From: Trinickia sp. Y13
Lineage (GTDB): Bacteria; Pseudomonadota; Gammaproteobacteria; Burkholderiales; Burkholderiaceae
Length of the DNA stretch: 64,000 nucleotides
Assembly (NCBI RefSeq): GCF_029522115.1
Contig: NZ_JAKWFK010000018.1
Location: 16,948-80,947 of the forward strand
Direction: 5' to 3'
How positions within the stretch are numbered: the first letter of the stretch is position 1; each line of letters begins with the position of its first letter. The notes under the pieces are model-generated. The model was not told the DNA's origin. It did no database searches and saw only the letters and a list, made by a program, of their open reading frames with translations. Below are positions 18,093-26,958 of the stretch, in pieces. Made by a program: the position numbers and the translations under genes.

Positions 18093-19577
18093 TCAATTAC
18101 CTTCTGAAGTCGTTGTCGGCGCCGATGGTTGCTTCACGGGCACCGATGCAGCTTGTGCGGTGGGCTCGGCCTCGTTGAGCGGACGTTCGGCTTTCAATGC
18201 TTGAGCCTCGCCCGCCTGCGGCAGGCGTCCGCCCAGCGCTTGCTGAAGATTCGTTTCCGCCAGCCAGTAGTCCTTCAGCGCATCGATGTAGGCGTTGACC
18301 GCGGCTATCTGATCGCGCGAATCGGCCAGCAACTCGAACACGCTGGCCAGCATGCCGTTGTATCGAAGCAAAAGTTCGTCGGAGATGGTCTTTCGCAGAG
18401 GAACGACCTCGTCCCGATAGTGCTTCGCCACGTCGTAGCTGGTCGCGTACGCCGAGTACGATTCGCGCACCTCCGAACGAGCGTCGATGGCCGTCTGCGC
18501 CAATTGATTCACCGAACGCATATAGGTTGCTCGCGCGCGGGCGACCTTGACGTTACCGAAATCGAAAATCGGAACTTCCACGCTGATTTCATAGCCATGC
18601 TCGTGTCCTTTGTCGGTCTCGTAGTTGTCGAGGTAGCCGACATCGAGCGCATTGATGAATCGCGTCGCTTGACTCAAGCCCAACGAGGACGCTACGCCTT
18701 GCGTTCGCAGCTTTGCCGCCTGAATGTCCAAGCGATTGCGCATGGCGTAGCTTTCCAGGCCCTTCAGGTCCGGCCGGTCCTTCGGTAGGTCGGGTAGGCG
18801 ATCCGGAAGCCGGTATTCGGTTTGCGCGCCCCACAGGCCCATCATGCGGGTGAGCTTCTCGCGTGCAGCGACGGCTTGCTGACGCGCCCTCGCCTGCTGC
18901 GCAACGGCATCGGCATAAAAGGCCTGCTCGCGTGCTTGGTCGAGCTTGCTGAAATTGCCCGCCTGGCGCATGCGCAGGGCCAATTCGGCGCTCGCTTCCG
19001 CGGAGTCCCTGACTTGCTCCGCATATTTCGCAGCCTGCTCGGAGGCGACCGCCTCGACGTATGCGCGGCGCGCATTGGCCGCCACCTTGAGCATCGCATC
19101 GGCGGTTTCGAGCTTCGTTTGCTCGAACCGGCGCGCTTCGATATGAGCGGCAACGGGAAGCGTCAGAATCGCGAGCACGTTCGCCGAAAACATGCGGCCG
19201 ATGCTCAGGTCGCCATTGCTCGCGCGCGTCCGGCTGAAGGTGAAACCCGGATTGGGCAGTCGGCCGGCCTGTACCAGATCTGCTTCCGACAGCCCCAACT
19301 CCGCATAGGAAACCTGGAGCCCGCGGTTGTTCAGCAGCGCAACCTGAACGGCGGCGTCCATCGATAGCGGTTTTGCCAGTAACGTTTGCGTCCGTTTGGC
19401 GACCGATTCGCGATCGGCGTCGGTCTTGACAATGACGGCATCCTTTCCGATTCGCTCCGAGGCGGTGGACGAGACGGCATTGAATCCGCCGTCTTTCGAG
19501 AACGTCGTGCAGCCTGCGAGGAAAACCATCGCGGCGATGCCGGCGCTGATCCGAGTCAAGATGAATCGTTTCTTCAT
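18093..19577 (-). CDS. TolC/CusC-family outer-membrane efflux lipoprotein
   Basis: A 494-residue outer-membrane factor. The lipobox VFLAGCTT gives a lipid-anchored Cys. Two repeated OEP domains follow (about residues 75-260 and 280-460), with ALLNNRGLQVSYAELGLSEADLVQAG near the first repeat. The C-terminus is Pro/Thr/Ala-rich. It should form an export channel in copper or cation resistance. No RND pump or membrane-fusion gene is next to it, unlike normal cusCFBA clusters. It overlaps the small gene upstream by four bases. Confidence 0.9.
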   Translation of the reverse strand: MKKRFILTRISAGIAAMVFLAGCTTFSKDGGFNAVSSTASERIGKDAVIVKTDADRESVAKRTQTLLAKPLSMDAAVQVALLNNRGLQVSYAELGLSEADLVQAGRLPNPGFTFSRTRASNGDLSIGRMFSANVLAILTLPVAAHIEARRFEQTKLETADAMLKVAANARRAYVEAVASEQAAKYAEQVRDSAEASAELALRMRQAGNFSKLDQAREQAFYADAVAQQARARQQAVAAREKLTRMMGLWGAQTEYRLPDRLPDLPKDRPDLKGLESYAMRNRLDIQAAKLRTQGVASSLGLSQATRFINALDVGYLDNYETDKGHEHGYEISVEVPIFDFGNVKVARARATYMRSVNQLAQTAIDARSEVRESYSAYATSYDVAKHYRDEVVPLRKTISDELLLRYNGMLASVFELLADSRDQIAAVNAYIDALKDYWLAETNLQQALGGRLPQAGEAQALKAERPLNEAEPTAQAASVPVKQPSAPTTTSEGN

Positions 19578-19909
19578 TTCGGGGACGCCTCATGCATCGA
19601 GGGGCTCTCGCGGCCGTCGGTCGTGGGCTCGGCGGGAAGCGTACCGTGCTTCATGCCGCCCGTCATCCCGTTCTGCATTCCGTTCTTGCTTGCGCCCCGC
19701 ATGGGCTTCGCCGTCACGGCACGATTGAGTTGTTGCCAGCTAGGCCCCTCGCCATCGCGATAGGGCTGGTAACCGTCGAAGGCGGACGGCGCGGTGAGCG
19801 CAGGCACGGACGCAGACGGATCCGCCGGGTCGGCAAGCGTAGTCGTGGCGCGCGCGAGCGACGGCAAAGTAGCCGCCGCGACGAACAGCGCCGCAGTAAT
19901 CGATCGCAT
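19574..19909 (-). CDS. Small exported protein of copper operon, function unknown
   Basis: A 111-residue protein with a signal peptide (SITAALFVAAATLPSLARA). A motif YQPYRDGEGPSWQQLNRAV sits in the middle and the C-terminus is Met/Gly-rich (GASKNGMQNGMTGGMKHG), which could bind Cu(I). It overlaps the start of the TolC-type gene by four bases (ATGA), so translation is coupled. I know no function for it. Confidence 0.8.
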   Translation of the reverse strand: MRSITAALFVAAATLPSLARATTTLADPADPSASVPALTAPSAFDGYQPYRDGEGPSWQQLNRAVTAKPMRGASKNGMQNGMTGGMKHGTLPAEPTTDGRESPSMHEASPK

Positions 19910-19997
19910 TTATTTTCTCGTCGTGAGTCGACTGGCGATCCCGAGCGGAACAGCCAGTGTGAATTTCAGGCCACGACATGTCTGTCGCGAGCGAGCA

Positions 19998-20420
19998 TCA
20001 GACGGATAGGTGGCGAGGAGGACGTTCGATGCCGTCGGTCAGGAACGACACGACACCGGCAGCGGGCGGAAGGGGAACGATTGCACGGCTCACGTCAGCG
20101 CATACCGCGACCGCAGGCGTAGACGGCAATGCCACGCCTAAACAGCAGGACGCACATGTCGAACAGAGATGCGCGTGATGGGTGTAGTGGGTGTGATGCG
20201 CATTGGCGCAATGTCGATCGTGGTGATCGCCTGCAAGCGTGGCGTCCTGGCCGACATGGAGGACGTGCTGATCCGCCTCGACCTGCTCCTGATGGGACGC
20301 GCCCATCTCCATCCTTGGGGCGTGCACGGCGGTGTATTTCGCCGAGATAGCCGCGAACGACTGAACCGGAAGGCTCAGCGCCAGCAATAGGACGATCAGG
20401 AATCTGCGGCAAATCGACAT
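19998..20420 (-). CDS. His/Cys-rich exported protein of copper operon
   Basis: A 140-residue protein with a signal peptide (ICRRFLIVLLLALSLPVQSFA) and a metal-binding centre rich in His and Cys (GDHHDRHCANAHHTHYTHHAHLCSTCASCC). It probably sequesters or senses copper or zinc in the periplasm. The ATG at 20420 gives a good signal peptide; an in-frame ATG at 20438 is also possible, and neither has a clear ribosome site. It is the first gene of the minus-strand copper operon and is divergent from copA. Confidence 0.75.
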   Translation of the reverse strand: MSICRRFLIVLLLALSLPVQSFAAISAKYTAVHAPRMEMGASHQEQVEADQHVLHVGQDATLAGDHHDRHCANAHHTHYTHHAHLCSTCASCCLGVALPSTPAVAVCADVSRAIVPLPPAAGVVSFLTDGIERPPRHLSV

Positions 20421-20519
20421 AGAGGCGGAGTCTAGCATGCGACTACGCCGTATAAAAGATCGAGAAGGTATCGCCGCGTAACCTGCAGGTCGGCCGTTCG
20501 CATTCGCGTCACGCGGGCC

Positions 20520-20550
20520 TTGACCTTCCCACCGCGGGAATGTCGACAAT
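20520..20550 (+). promoter_or_regulatory. CueR/MerR-type promoter upstream of copA
   Basis: TTGACC and GACAAT (20545-20550) are separated by 19 bp, the long spacer used by MerR-family metal regulators. The spacer holds a dyad ACCTTCCC-N5-GGGAATGT (20523-20543) like CueR operators. It lies about 270 bases before the copA start, so copA would have a long leader. Confidence 0.65.
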
Positions 20551-20724
20551 GCAGGCGTCGACAGACAAATCCCGCAGACAAATCCGCGGTCAGCGCGGGC
20601 ACTTCGGCGTGTCCGTGCACGACGCGTTGCCGTTTTCGATTAGCGCTGTGCATCGGACAAGCCTTGGGCAGCACAGACATCGACTGCCGTGATCTGTGGC
20701 TCGTCGGTGTCAAAGAGGCAAACG

Positions 20725-20738
20725 TTAACCCAGATCAA
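20725..20738 (+). promoter_or_regulatory. Weak FNR/ANR-like site upstream of copA
   Basis: TTAAC-CCAG-ATCAA matches 8 of 10 consensus positions of TTGAT-N4-ATCAA. A class II start from this site would fall near 20773, ahead of the copA ATG at 20820, but the -10 there (CACAGT) is poor. Confidence 0.35.
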
Positions 20739-20819
20739 TTGGTTCGCCTTAAGTTAGCGCCACAGTTCGAAATAATGGTGCGGAACTGGTCCAATCAAGC
20801 GCAGCGGAAAGGGGCCTCC

Positions 20820-23375
20820 ATGAATGAGCAAGTCTCGACGGCAAAGCCGCTTCGTGTCGCCCCCGCTGCGATTGTCGTGACCGCCCCAGGCCATCGGCTG
20901 GAGCACATCGAACTCTCCATCGGCGGGATGACGTGCCCACACTGCCCCGTCGCAATCGAAAAGGCATTGCGCGCTACGACGGGGGTGCAGCACACACAGG
21001 TCAACCTCGCCAGCCGCATCGCCAGGATCGATTTCGATCCCTCACAAGTCGGGATCGCCGATCTGCTGCGGATAATCCGTAGCGCCGGCTATACGGCCGG
21101 GACCGCACAAGCACGCATCCCGATCGCGAACATGCACTGCGGCTCCTGCACGACCCGCGTCGAGCGAGCGCTTGAAACAACGCCCGGTGTCATTGCGGCA
21201 CATGTCAGCCTCGTGCCCGGTGCCGCGGATGTCGAATATCTGCCCGAAAAAACGTCGTTCGCCGAGATCCGTCGATCGATCGGATCGGCAGGATATCGAA
21301 TCGCCGAAGCCAAACCACCTGCAACCAAGGACGAGGTGCAGGCCAGTCCCGAAGACGCGTTGCAGCAAGCCGAATATCGCACGCTGATGCGCAAGTTCTG
21401 GTTTGCCGCGGCGATCTCGATACCGGTCATGGGGCTGAGCTACCCGGAACTCGTTCCGGCACTTCGCGACTGGATCCCGCCCGGCAGCGATATGCGGCGC
21501 ATCGTATGGGCGTTGCTGGGCGTACTGAGCCTGCCGGTCATGTTCTGGTCCGGCTGGCAGTTTTACACCGGCATGTGGGACGCGCTCAAGCATCGCTCCG
21601 CCAATATGCATACGCTGATCGCGATCGGTATCAGCGCGGCTTTTCTCTATTCGATCGTCGCGGTGGCTTGGCCGGAGCTGTTTCCTCGCATGTCGCTCGC
21701 GGAGGTCTTTTGGGACGTCAGCGACGTAGTCATCGCGCTGGTTGTGCTGGGACTCGCACTCGAATTGAAAGCCAAGGGCCGCACCTCGGAAGCGATCAAG
21801 AAGCTCATCGGCTTGCAGGCAAAAACAGCGCGCGTCATCCGTGACGGTAAGGAACTCGACCTGCCGGTGGAAGAGGTGCTGGTGAACGATACCGTCATCG
21901 TGCGACCAGGAGAGAAGATTCCCGTCGACGGCGCGGTGACCGACGGCGCAAGCGCGGTGGACGAATCGATGATTACCGGCGAATCGATTCCGGTAGAGAA
22001 GCGCGTAGGCGACGAAGTCATCGGCGCGACACTGAACAAGACGGGCAGCTTCCGGTTCCGCGCAACCAAGGTCGGAAAGGATACGGCGCTGGCGAACATC
22101 GTACGGATGGTCAAGGACGCTCAGGGCTCGAAGGCGCCGATCCAACGCGTGGTGGATGCCGTCTCAGGATACTTCGTTCCAGCTGTGATGATCCTTGCCG
22201 TGCTGGCCTTTGTCGTCTGGTACCTCGTCGGCCCGGAACCGAGGTTCGTCTACGCGACCATCGTCTTCGTGACGACGCTGATCATCGCCTGCCCGTGCGC
22301 GCTAGGGCTCGCGACGCCGACGTCGCTGACGGTCGGCATCGGCAAAGGCGCCGAAAACGGCATCTTGATCCGATCGGGCGACGCGCTGCAAAGCGCGCAA
22401 CAGCTCGACGCCGTCGTTCTGGACAAGACCGGCACCATCACGCGCGGCGAGCCCGCACTGACCGACGTCGTCGTGGCGGGCGAGCAAAGCGAAGGCGACG
22501 TGCTGCGCCTGGCCGCCTCGCTCGAGCAGGGTTCGGAACACCCGCTCGGCGAGGCGATCGTCAAGGGCGCGGAGGCAAGAGGCATCGCGCTTGCGTCGAC
22601 GGCCGGCTTCGCGGCCATCCCCGGTCTCGGGGTGAGTGGGCGCATTGACGGTCATGACGTATTGCTTGGAAACGCGAGGCTCATGGCCGATCGAGGCATC
22701 GCGGTGAAAAGCCTCGAAGGCGCATGGGAACGGCTTGCCTCGGAAGGAAAGACGCCGATGTACGTGTCGATCGACGCGCAGCCTGCCGGACTTGTCGCGG
22801 TAGCCGACACTGTCAAGCCCGATTCGAAGGTCGCCATCGAGGCCCTTCGGCAGCTTGGCATCGAAGTGATCATGCTGACCGGCGACAACAAGCGCACCGC
22901 AGATGCCATCGCACGGCAAGTCGGTATCGACCGTGTGTTGTCCGAAGTGCTTCCGGACGACAAAGCGCACGAAATCCAAAGGCTCCAACTCGAAGGCAAA
23001 AAGGTGGGCATGGTGGGCGACGGCATCAACGACGCGCCGGCGCTTGCGCAGGCCGATGTGGGCTTTGCGATCGGAACGGGCACCGATGTCGCAATCGAAG
23101 CCAGCGACGTCACGTTGATCAAGGGAAGCCTGACGGGTGTCGCGACCGCTATCGAAATTAGCCGGGCGACCATGCGCAATGTTCGTCAGAATCTGCTCGG
23201 CGCATTCGGCTATAACGGCCTTGGACTACCCGTAGCCATGGGGGTGCTCTACCCCTTCTTCGGCATTCTGTTATCCCCCATCATCGCCGCCGCTGCGATG
23301 GCGTTCAGTTCCGTGACCGTCGTGACCAACGCCAATCGCTTGCGCTTGTTCAAATCACGGAGGATCGCGTCATGA
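20820..23375 (+). CDS. copA: Copper-exporting P1B-type ATPase CopA
   Basis: An 851-residue inner-membrane ATPase that pumps Cu(I) to the periplasm. Two N-terminal metal-binding domains are visible, with GMTCPHCP near residue 40 and NMHCGSCT near 105. Eight membrane helices follow in the family layout. Key motifs are the TGES loop ([11 protein letters not shown]), the transport motif [11 protein letters not shown], phosphorylation site [20 protein letters not shown] (the P1B His-Pro) and [14 protein letters not shown]. The C-terminal helix has [14 protein letters not shown]. The ATG at 20820 lies behind GGAAAGGGG; the frame is open 100 codons upstream but without domain character. It overlaps the next gene by four bases. 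Confidence 0.95.
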   Translation: MNEQVSTAKPLRVAPAAIVVTAPGHRLEHIELSIGGMTCPHCPVAIEKALRATTGVQHTQVNLASRIARIDFDPSQVGIADLLRIIRSAGYTAGTAQARIPIANMHCGSCTTRVERALETTPGVIAAHVSLVPGAADVEYLPEKTSFAEIRRSIGSAGYRIAEAKPPATKDEVQASPEDALQQAEYRTLMRKFWFAAAISIPVMGLSYPELVPALRDWIPPGSDMRRIVWALLGVLSLPVMFWSGWQFYTGMWDALKHRSANMHTLIAIGISAAFLYSIVAVAWPELFPRMSLAEVFWDVSDVVIALVVLGLALELKAKGRTSEAIKKLIGLQAKTARVIRDGKELDLPVEEVLVNDTVIVRPGEKIPVDGAVTDGASAVDESMITGESIPVEKRVGDEVIGATLNKTGSFRFRATKVGKDTALANIVRMVKDAQGSKAPIQRVVDAVSGYFVPAVMILAVLAFVVWYLVGPEPRFVYATIVFVTTLIIACPCALGLATPTSLTVGIGKGAENGILIRSGDALQSAQQLDAVVLDKTGTITRGEPALTDVVVAGEQSEGDVLRLAASLEQGSEHPLGEAIVKGAEARGIALASTAGFAAIPGLGVSGRIDGHDVLLGNARLMADRGIAVKSLEGAWERLASEGKTPMYVSIDAQPAGLVAVADTVKPDSKVAIEALRQLGIEVIMLTGDNKRTADAIARQVGIDRVLSEVLPDDKAHEIQRLQLEGKKVGMVGDGINDAPALAQADVGFAIGTGTDVAIEASDVTLIKGSLTGVATAIEISRATMRNVRQNLLGAFGYNGLGLPVAMGVLYPFFGILLSPIIAAAAMAFSSVTVVTNANRLRLFKSRRIAS

Positions 23376-23749
23376 CACCCGATCGCTGGATCGTCCTTCT
23401 TACCGGACTCGCGCTGGTCGGTTTCATCGTTTGGTTCTTCTGGTTGAAGCGCTCGAAGGGGACGCTGGCCGCGCAGGCCGGAAGCGGCTACCAGGAAGCG
23501 ATGATCGTCGTCAAAGGCGGCTACACGCCGGATACGATCGTCGTCCGGCATGGCAGACCCGTCCGGCTGACTTTCCGGCGCGAGGAAACCGCCGGCTGCT
23601 CGGACAAGGTCATCTTCGCCGATTTCGACAAGAGCGCGGAGTTGCCGACCGGCCAGCTCGTATCCGTGGAATTGATGCCCGAGAAGCCCGGCGAGTACGC
23701 ATTCGGCTGCCCGATGGGGATGTTTCGCGGGCGGCTCGTGGTCGAGTGA
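23372..23749 (+). CDS. Membrane-anchored cupredoxin-domain protein
   Basis: A 125-residue protein with one N-terminal membrane helix ([20 protein letters not shown]) and a periplasmic cupredoxin-like domain. The type-1-like copper region is seen as [15 protein letters not shown] and, near the end, [14 protein letters not shown], which resembles C-x3-M copper ligands. It is translationally coupled to copA by an ATGA overlap, so it probably accepts or holds the exported copper. Confidence 0.85.
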   Translation: MTPDRWIVLLTGLALVGFIVWFFWLKRSKGTLAAQAGSGYQEAMIVVKGGYTPDTIVVRHGRPVRLTFRREETAGCSDKVIFADFDKSAELPTGQLVSVELMPEKPGEYAFGCPMGMFRGRLVVE

Positions 23750-23813
23750 ATTCAATCTCTGCGTTGGCTGACGCGTCGACCGACGCAATCCACCTGCACA
23801 TGGGAGGTTCATC

Positions 23814-24038
23814 ATGATGTACCACTGGACCGGCGCCGCCGGATACGGGTTCGCCCATTGGATCATGTTCGCCGTCGTGGCAGTGCTGTTGATTTACCCG
23901 ACTGGGCGAATCCTCATGCGGATGGGGCTATCGCCGTTTTGGGCGGTTCTTGCGTTCGTTCCGCTACTGAACGTGCTCGGGCTTTGGATACTCGCATTCA
24001 TGGCATGGCCTCGGGGAAGCTCGGACGTCTCCGGCTGA
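23814..24038 (+). CDS. Small two-helix membrane protein of copA operon
   Basis: A 74-residue membrane protein with two hydrophobic helices (about residues 14-32 and 42-63) and a LIYPTGRILMRMG link. Similar short proteins accompany copper or stress genes in Burkholderiaceae, without known function. GGAGG precedes the ATG at 23814 by 6 bases; a second ATG follows directly. Confidence 0.78.
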   Translation: MMYHWTGAAGYGFAHWIMFAVVAVLLIYPTGRILMRMGLSPFWAVLAFVPLLNVLGLWILAFMAWPRGSSDVSG

Positions 24039-24077
24039 TCTTCAACCAACGGCGCGATGGCGCTGCTGCAATTCGAA

Positions 24078-24101
24078 GCGCCGGCCACGTTCAGCCGGCG
24101 C
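24078..24101. terminator. Hairpin between convergent genes
   Basis: A perfect 8-bp stem GCGCCGGC / GCCGGCGC with an 8-base loop lies between two convergent genes. It lacks a T run, so it is only a possible bidirectional terminator. Confidence 0.4.
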
Positions 24102-24110
24102 ACCGACGCG

Positions 24111-24563
24111 TCACCGCACCCGGTATTCAAACTGGCCCGAAACTATTCCGGGCCGATCCCGCCGCCGCACTTCGAGTTTGACTCGATAGGGCCCGGGGCC
24201 GCTCATATCGAAGTAGGCTCCGTACGTGACGGTGTCGTCCTTGCCCATCAGTTCGAGCTTGCGGCGCGTTTCGCCCATGCCAATCTCCTGCACCGCGGCC
24301 GTTACCCTCGCGTCGTCAATCCGTCTGTGCGTCGCATGATCGAAAAGCGCGACAACAAGGTGGTATTTGTGCCGACTGCCGGGAATGGCGCCATGCATCG
24401 TCGACCCTGCGTGAGACGGTTGACGACCGCCCAGCGTGGCCGGTGCGGCGAGGCCGTAATAGACGTCAGTATCGCCAATCAGCAGGTGCTGGCTAGTGGC
24501 ATTGCCTTGGGCGGCAACAGCCGTCGTCGCCAATAGCGCAATCAACAGAATCAGATATTTCAT
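24111..24563 (-). CDS. Exported YtkA/FixH-like protein, function unknown
   Basis: A 150-residue periplasmic protein. The signal peptide ends AVAAQG. The body reads as a small beta-sandwich with HLVVALFDHATHRRIDDARVTA, MGETRRKLELMGKDDTVTYG and PGPYRVKLEVRR, the pattern of the YtkA/FixH-type immunoglobulin-like fold found near copper and oxidase genes. It follows the DUF2933 gene by 21 bases, so they form an operon. Confidence 0.78.
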   Translation of the reverse strand: MKYLILLIALLATTAVAAQGNATSQHLLIGDTDVYYGLAAPATLGGRQPSHAGSTMHGAIPGSRHKYHLVVALFDHATHRRIDDARVTAAVQEIGMGETRRKLELMGKDDTVTYGAYFDMSGPGPYRVKLEVRRRDRPGIVSGQFEYRVR

Positions 24564-24584
24564 CGCGTTTCCTCATTCCCGTGG

Positions 24585-24878
24585 TCACTCGGCGATAGCC
24601 CCGCTGCCGGCTTCGGCTACGCCGTCCTTCTCGACGGCATGCTTTTTCGCCAGGAGATCCTCAGCCTCATCGGATTCCCCGTGTTCGTGTCCGTGATGCA
24701 TGGACAGGTACATCAAAGGACACGAAAGGATGAGCAGAAACGGCAGCCAACCCAGCAGATGCGCACGATGCTCGGTCACGAGGTAGAGACCCCCGATCGC
24801 AATGAACGCGACCAAGACGATATTTGCGCGCGACGGCCTGAAGCCCTCCGTCTTGTGATTGTGGTTGCAGAATTCCAT
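24585..24878 (-). CDS. DUF2933 membrane protein
   Basis: A 97-residue protein of the DUF2933 family, often found in copper/heavy-metal islands. It has His at both ends (MEFCNHNHKTEG, MHHGHEHGE) around two membrane helices (NIVLVAFIAIGGLYLVTEH and LLGWLPFLLILSCPLMYLSM). The C-terminal tail is acidic and charged. The His clusters suggest metal binding. The ATG at 24878 follows GGAG; the long frame upstream is not real. It heads an operon with the exported protein that follows. Confidence 0.85.
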   Translation of the reverse strand: MEFCNHNHKTEGFRPSRANIVLVAFIAIGGLYLVTEHRAHLLGWLPFLLILSCPLMYLSMHHGHEHGESDEAEDLLAKKHAVEKDGVAEAGSGAIAE

Positions 24879-25273
24879 TCGTGTCTCCAGTGCTGGTCGG
24901 CCGAGGAGTGGCCCTGGACGGCCGATTATCCGCATCGATGACATGCCACGCGCCCAATCGTTGCGAACAATGTTCACGAAGAATGCAATTCGATCATGCA
25001 CGGTTCCGTCTCTCGAACTTTGACCCAACTCAAACACCGCTCGCATGGACGCACGAAGCGGGCTGTCGCACGCCGTCGCCGATCGCTTGCCACGCACTCG
25101 CACCCCTATTGGATCTGAGTGCGCGTGCGCAATTTGCGTCTTGCTGGCCCGGCCGTGGATCCAATTGATCTCAATCAACGCGTGCTCCGAGGCCTGTTCT
25201 ACGATCCAAATGGAAGGTTTAGCCGGCTAACAGCGTGATATTGCGCAACCGGTATTAGAGCTGCCGCGGCGGA
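24879..25273. other. Divergent regulatory region with FNR/ANR-type sites
   Basis: No gene is seen. The 395 bases lie between the DUF2933 operon (minus) and the YHS gene (plus). They carry a consensus FNR/ANR box at 25165 and a weaker one, TTGAC-CCAA-CTCAA, at 25020-25033. The weaker one sits about 40 bases before a CATGAT -10 read on the minus strand (24993-24998). Confidence 0.6.
25165..25205 (+). promoter_or_regulatory. Consensus FNR/ANR box with class II -10
   Basis: TTGAT-CTCA-ATCAA (25165-25178) is a perfect match to the FNR/ANR consensus. TACGAT (25200-25205) serves as -10 and puts the box centre about 41 bp before the start of transcription, the class II activation position. It should drive the YHS gene and perhaps ppk2 when oxygen is low. 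Confidence 0.78.
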
Positions 25274-25507
25274 ATGGGTTGCGGCATGGGAGGGCATCGT
25301 CGTCGTCCCGACGAACACCGGGCACGAGAAAACGAACCGCCGCGCGACCCGGTCAACGGACACTCGGTGGATACGAATCACGCGTTCACCGCGACATTCG
25401 ATGGACAGACCTACTATTTGGAATCTGAGCAAACGCGAGCCGCATTCAACCGGGATCGTAAGCGTTATTCTCATATCCGATCGCACAAGCGCCACAGCGG
25501 GTGCTGA
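25274..25507 (+). CDS. YHS-domain small protein
   Basis: A 77-residue protein with a YHS domain (about residues 24-66): PPRDPVNGHSVDTNHAFTA and the hydrophobic stretch QTYYLESEQTRAAFNRD. The usual DPVCGM metal motif reads DPVNGH here, so the canonical Cys is missing. The N-terminus is Gly/His-rich (GCGMGGHRR). YHS domains occur in copper ATPases and metal regulators. It lies 62 bases before ppk2 start region and directly behind an FNR-type promoter. Confidence 0.72.
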   Translation: MGCGMGGHRRRPDEHRARENEPPRDPVNGHSVDTNHAFTATFDGQTYYLESEQTRAAFNRDRKRYSHIRSHKRHSGC

Positions 25508-25564
25508 TTCCGGCGATCGATGGACAAGCGCGGCATATTCTTCACGGAACAGGCAGGTATCGCG

Positions 25565-26407
25565 ATGAGCCACAAACAAGAAGAGGTCCGGCTATCAAAG
25601 CGCCCACGCCGCTTGCCGAAGGATAGTGCGCCGCCCGTTCAAAAATCGATCTCGCGTGAAGAATACGAAAGCCAACTGCACGATCTTCAAATCGAACTCG
25701 TCAAACTACAGCGCCATTTCATCCGCTGCGAGAACAAGATACTCGTGCTATTGGAAGGACGAGACGCGGCGGGAAAAGACGGCGCGATCAAACGCATCGT
25801 CGAACACCTGAGTCCACGCGACACGCGCGTCGTCGCACTCGGGCGGCCGTCGGACAGGGATCTCGGCGCATGGTACTTTCAGCGCTTCGTTCCGCATCTT
25901 CCCGTCGCCGAGGAACTCGTTCTCTTCAACCGAAGTTGGTACAACCGGGCCGGCGTGGAACACGTCATGGGGTTCTGCACGCCGGAGCAAGTCGAAGAGT
26001 TCTTTCAATCCGCACCACGATTCGAAGCGATGCTGGTCGACTCCGGTATTCGGCTACTGAAGTACTACCTTGACATCTCTCGCCGCGAGCAATCGGAACG
26101 GTTGGAGGCTCGCCGACGCGACCCGCTCAAACAGTGGAAGATCAGTCCCATCGACGAAGTCGCCGTTCGGCACTGGCGCGCCTACTCGAAGGCCAGGAAC
26201 ACGATGTTCTTGCGGACTCACACACCTGTTGCGCCGTGGCGGATCGTGCGTGCCGACGATAAAAGGCTCGCGCGCCTGAATTTGATCCGCGACATCCTGT
26301 CTCGGCTCGACTATAGCGATAAGGATGAGACGCTCGTGCGGCCCGATCCCGCTATCGTGTTCGAGTTCGAACCCGCAGCGATCGATTTGGGGCTGCTGGC
26401 GGTGTAG
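25565..26407 (+). CDS. ppk2: Polyphosphate kinase 2 (PPK2)
   Basis: A 280-residue PPK2-family kinase that transfers phosphate between polyphosphate and nucleoside diphosphates. Walker A is LEGRDAAGKDGAIKR near residue 65, and further marks are GRPSDRDLGAWYFQRFVPHLP, LFNRSWYNRAGVE and the C-terminal APWRIVRADDK. The length fits single-domain class I PPK2 proteins. The ATG at 25565 follows an AGG-rich site; a start 45 bases earlier is possible. It probably shares the FNR-type promoter before the YHS gene, in line with energy supply from polyphosphate under low oxygen. Confidence 0.9.
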   Translation: MSHKQEEVRLSKRPRRLPKDSAPPVQKSISREEYESQLHDLQIELVKLQRHFIRCENKILVLLEGRDAAGKDGAIKRIVEHLSPRDTRVVALGRPSDRDLGAWYFQRFVPHLPVAEELVLFNRSWYNRAGVEHVMGFCTPEQVEEFFQSAPRFEAMLVDSGIRLLKYYLDISRREQSERLEARRRDPLKQWKISPIDEVAVRHWRAYSKARNTMFLRTHTPVAPWRIVRADDKRLARLNLIRDILSRLDYSDKDETLVRPDPAIVFEFEPAAIDLGLLAV

Positions 26408-26526
26408 TTCCCGGCTCGGAGCACAGCGTCAGCGCCCTCATTCGGCGGGCTTCCTCTTAAAGATAGAACCGATATTTCCTACTGTGGCGCAAGAAGGGCG
26501 CCCCACCGCCGAAACGCGCGCAGACC

Positions 26527-26568
26527 CTGATTTGAATCAACGTAGTGCAGGGCTCGATGAGCTAGCCT
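26527..26568 (+). promoter_or_regulatory. FNR/ANR box before the redox operon
   Basis: CTGAT-TTGA-ATCAA (26527-26540) fits the FNR/ANR consensus at 9 of 10 positions. TAGCCT (26563-26568) is at the exact place for a -10 with the box centre at -41.5. It is 85 bases before the first gene of the operon at 26653. Confidence 0.7.
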
Positions 26569-26652
26569 GAGAGTCGCGTCCGGCCGCCACCCACACGAAA
26601 TCGCCGGCACCAAAGGCGTGTCCGGCAACCCGTGCCGTATCGAGTCCATCGC

Positions 26653-26958
26653 ATGAAGAAGCGCCTCCTCGCCCGCATCTTATTCGTCATTCTGCTTGGC
26701 GCCACGCTTTCCACCACAATGGCGGGACCCTGGCACGCAGCGTCGCCCAACACCTATGGCTGGCGGCTCATGACGCCGGAAGAACGAGAGGAACATCAGC
26801 GCCGCATGCGCAGCTTCAGCTCGTACGAGGCGTGCAAGGCCTATCAAGCCGAGCATCACGCCCTCATGGCCGAGCGCGCGCGACAGGCAGGCGTGCCGCT
26901 CAAGCCTCACGCGGACTCCGGCTGCGAACGGTTGCGCGCGCAAGGCCGATTCCAATGA
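26653..26958 (+). CDS. Small exported protein heading a redox operon
   Basis: A 101-residue protein with a signal peptide (KKRLLARILFVILLGATLSTTMAG). The mature part is helical and charged, with YGWRLMTPEEREEHQRRM and two cysteines (YEACKAY, SGCERL) that could form a disulfide. The family is unknown to me beyond similar hypothetical proteins of betaproteobacteria. Its stop overlaps the next start (ATGA), so it belongs functionally with the reductase that follows. Confidence 0.8.
   Translation: MKKRLLARILFVILLGATLSTTMAGPWHAASPNTYGWRLMTPEEREEHQRRMRSFSSYEACKAYQAEHHALMAERARQAGVPLKPHADSGCERLRAQGRFQ

Noticed and set aside
21042..22145. Long minus-strand frame of 367 codons
   Set aside because: It is antisense to the CopA ATPase, whose motifs are complete on the plus strand, and it has no family character.
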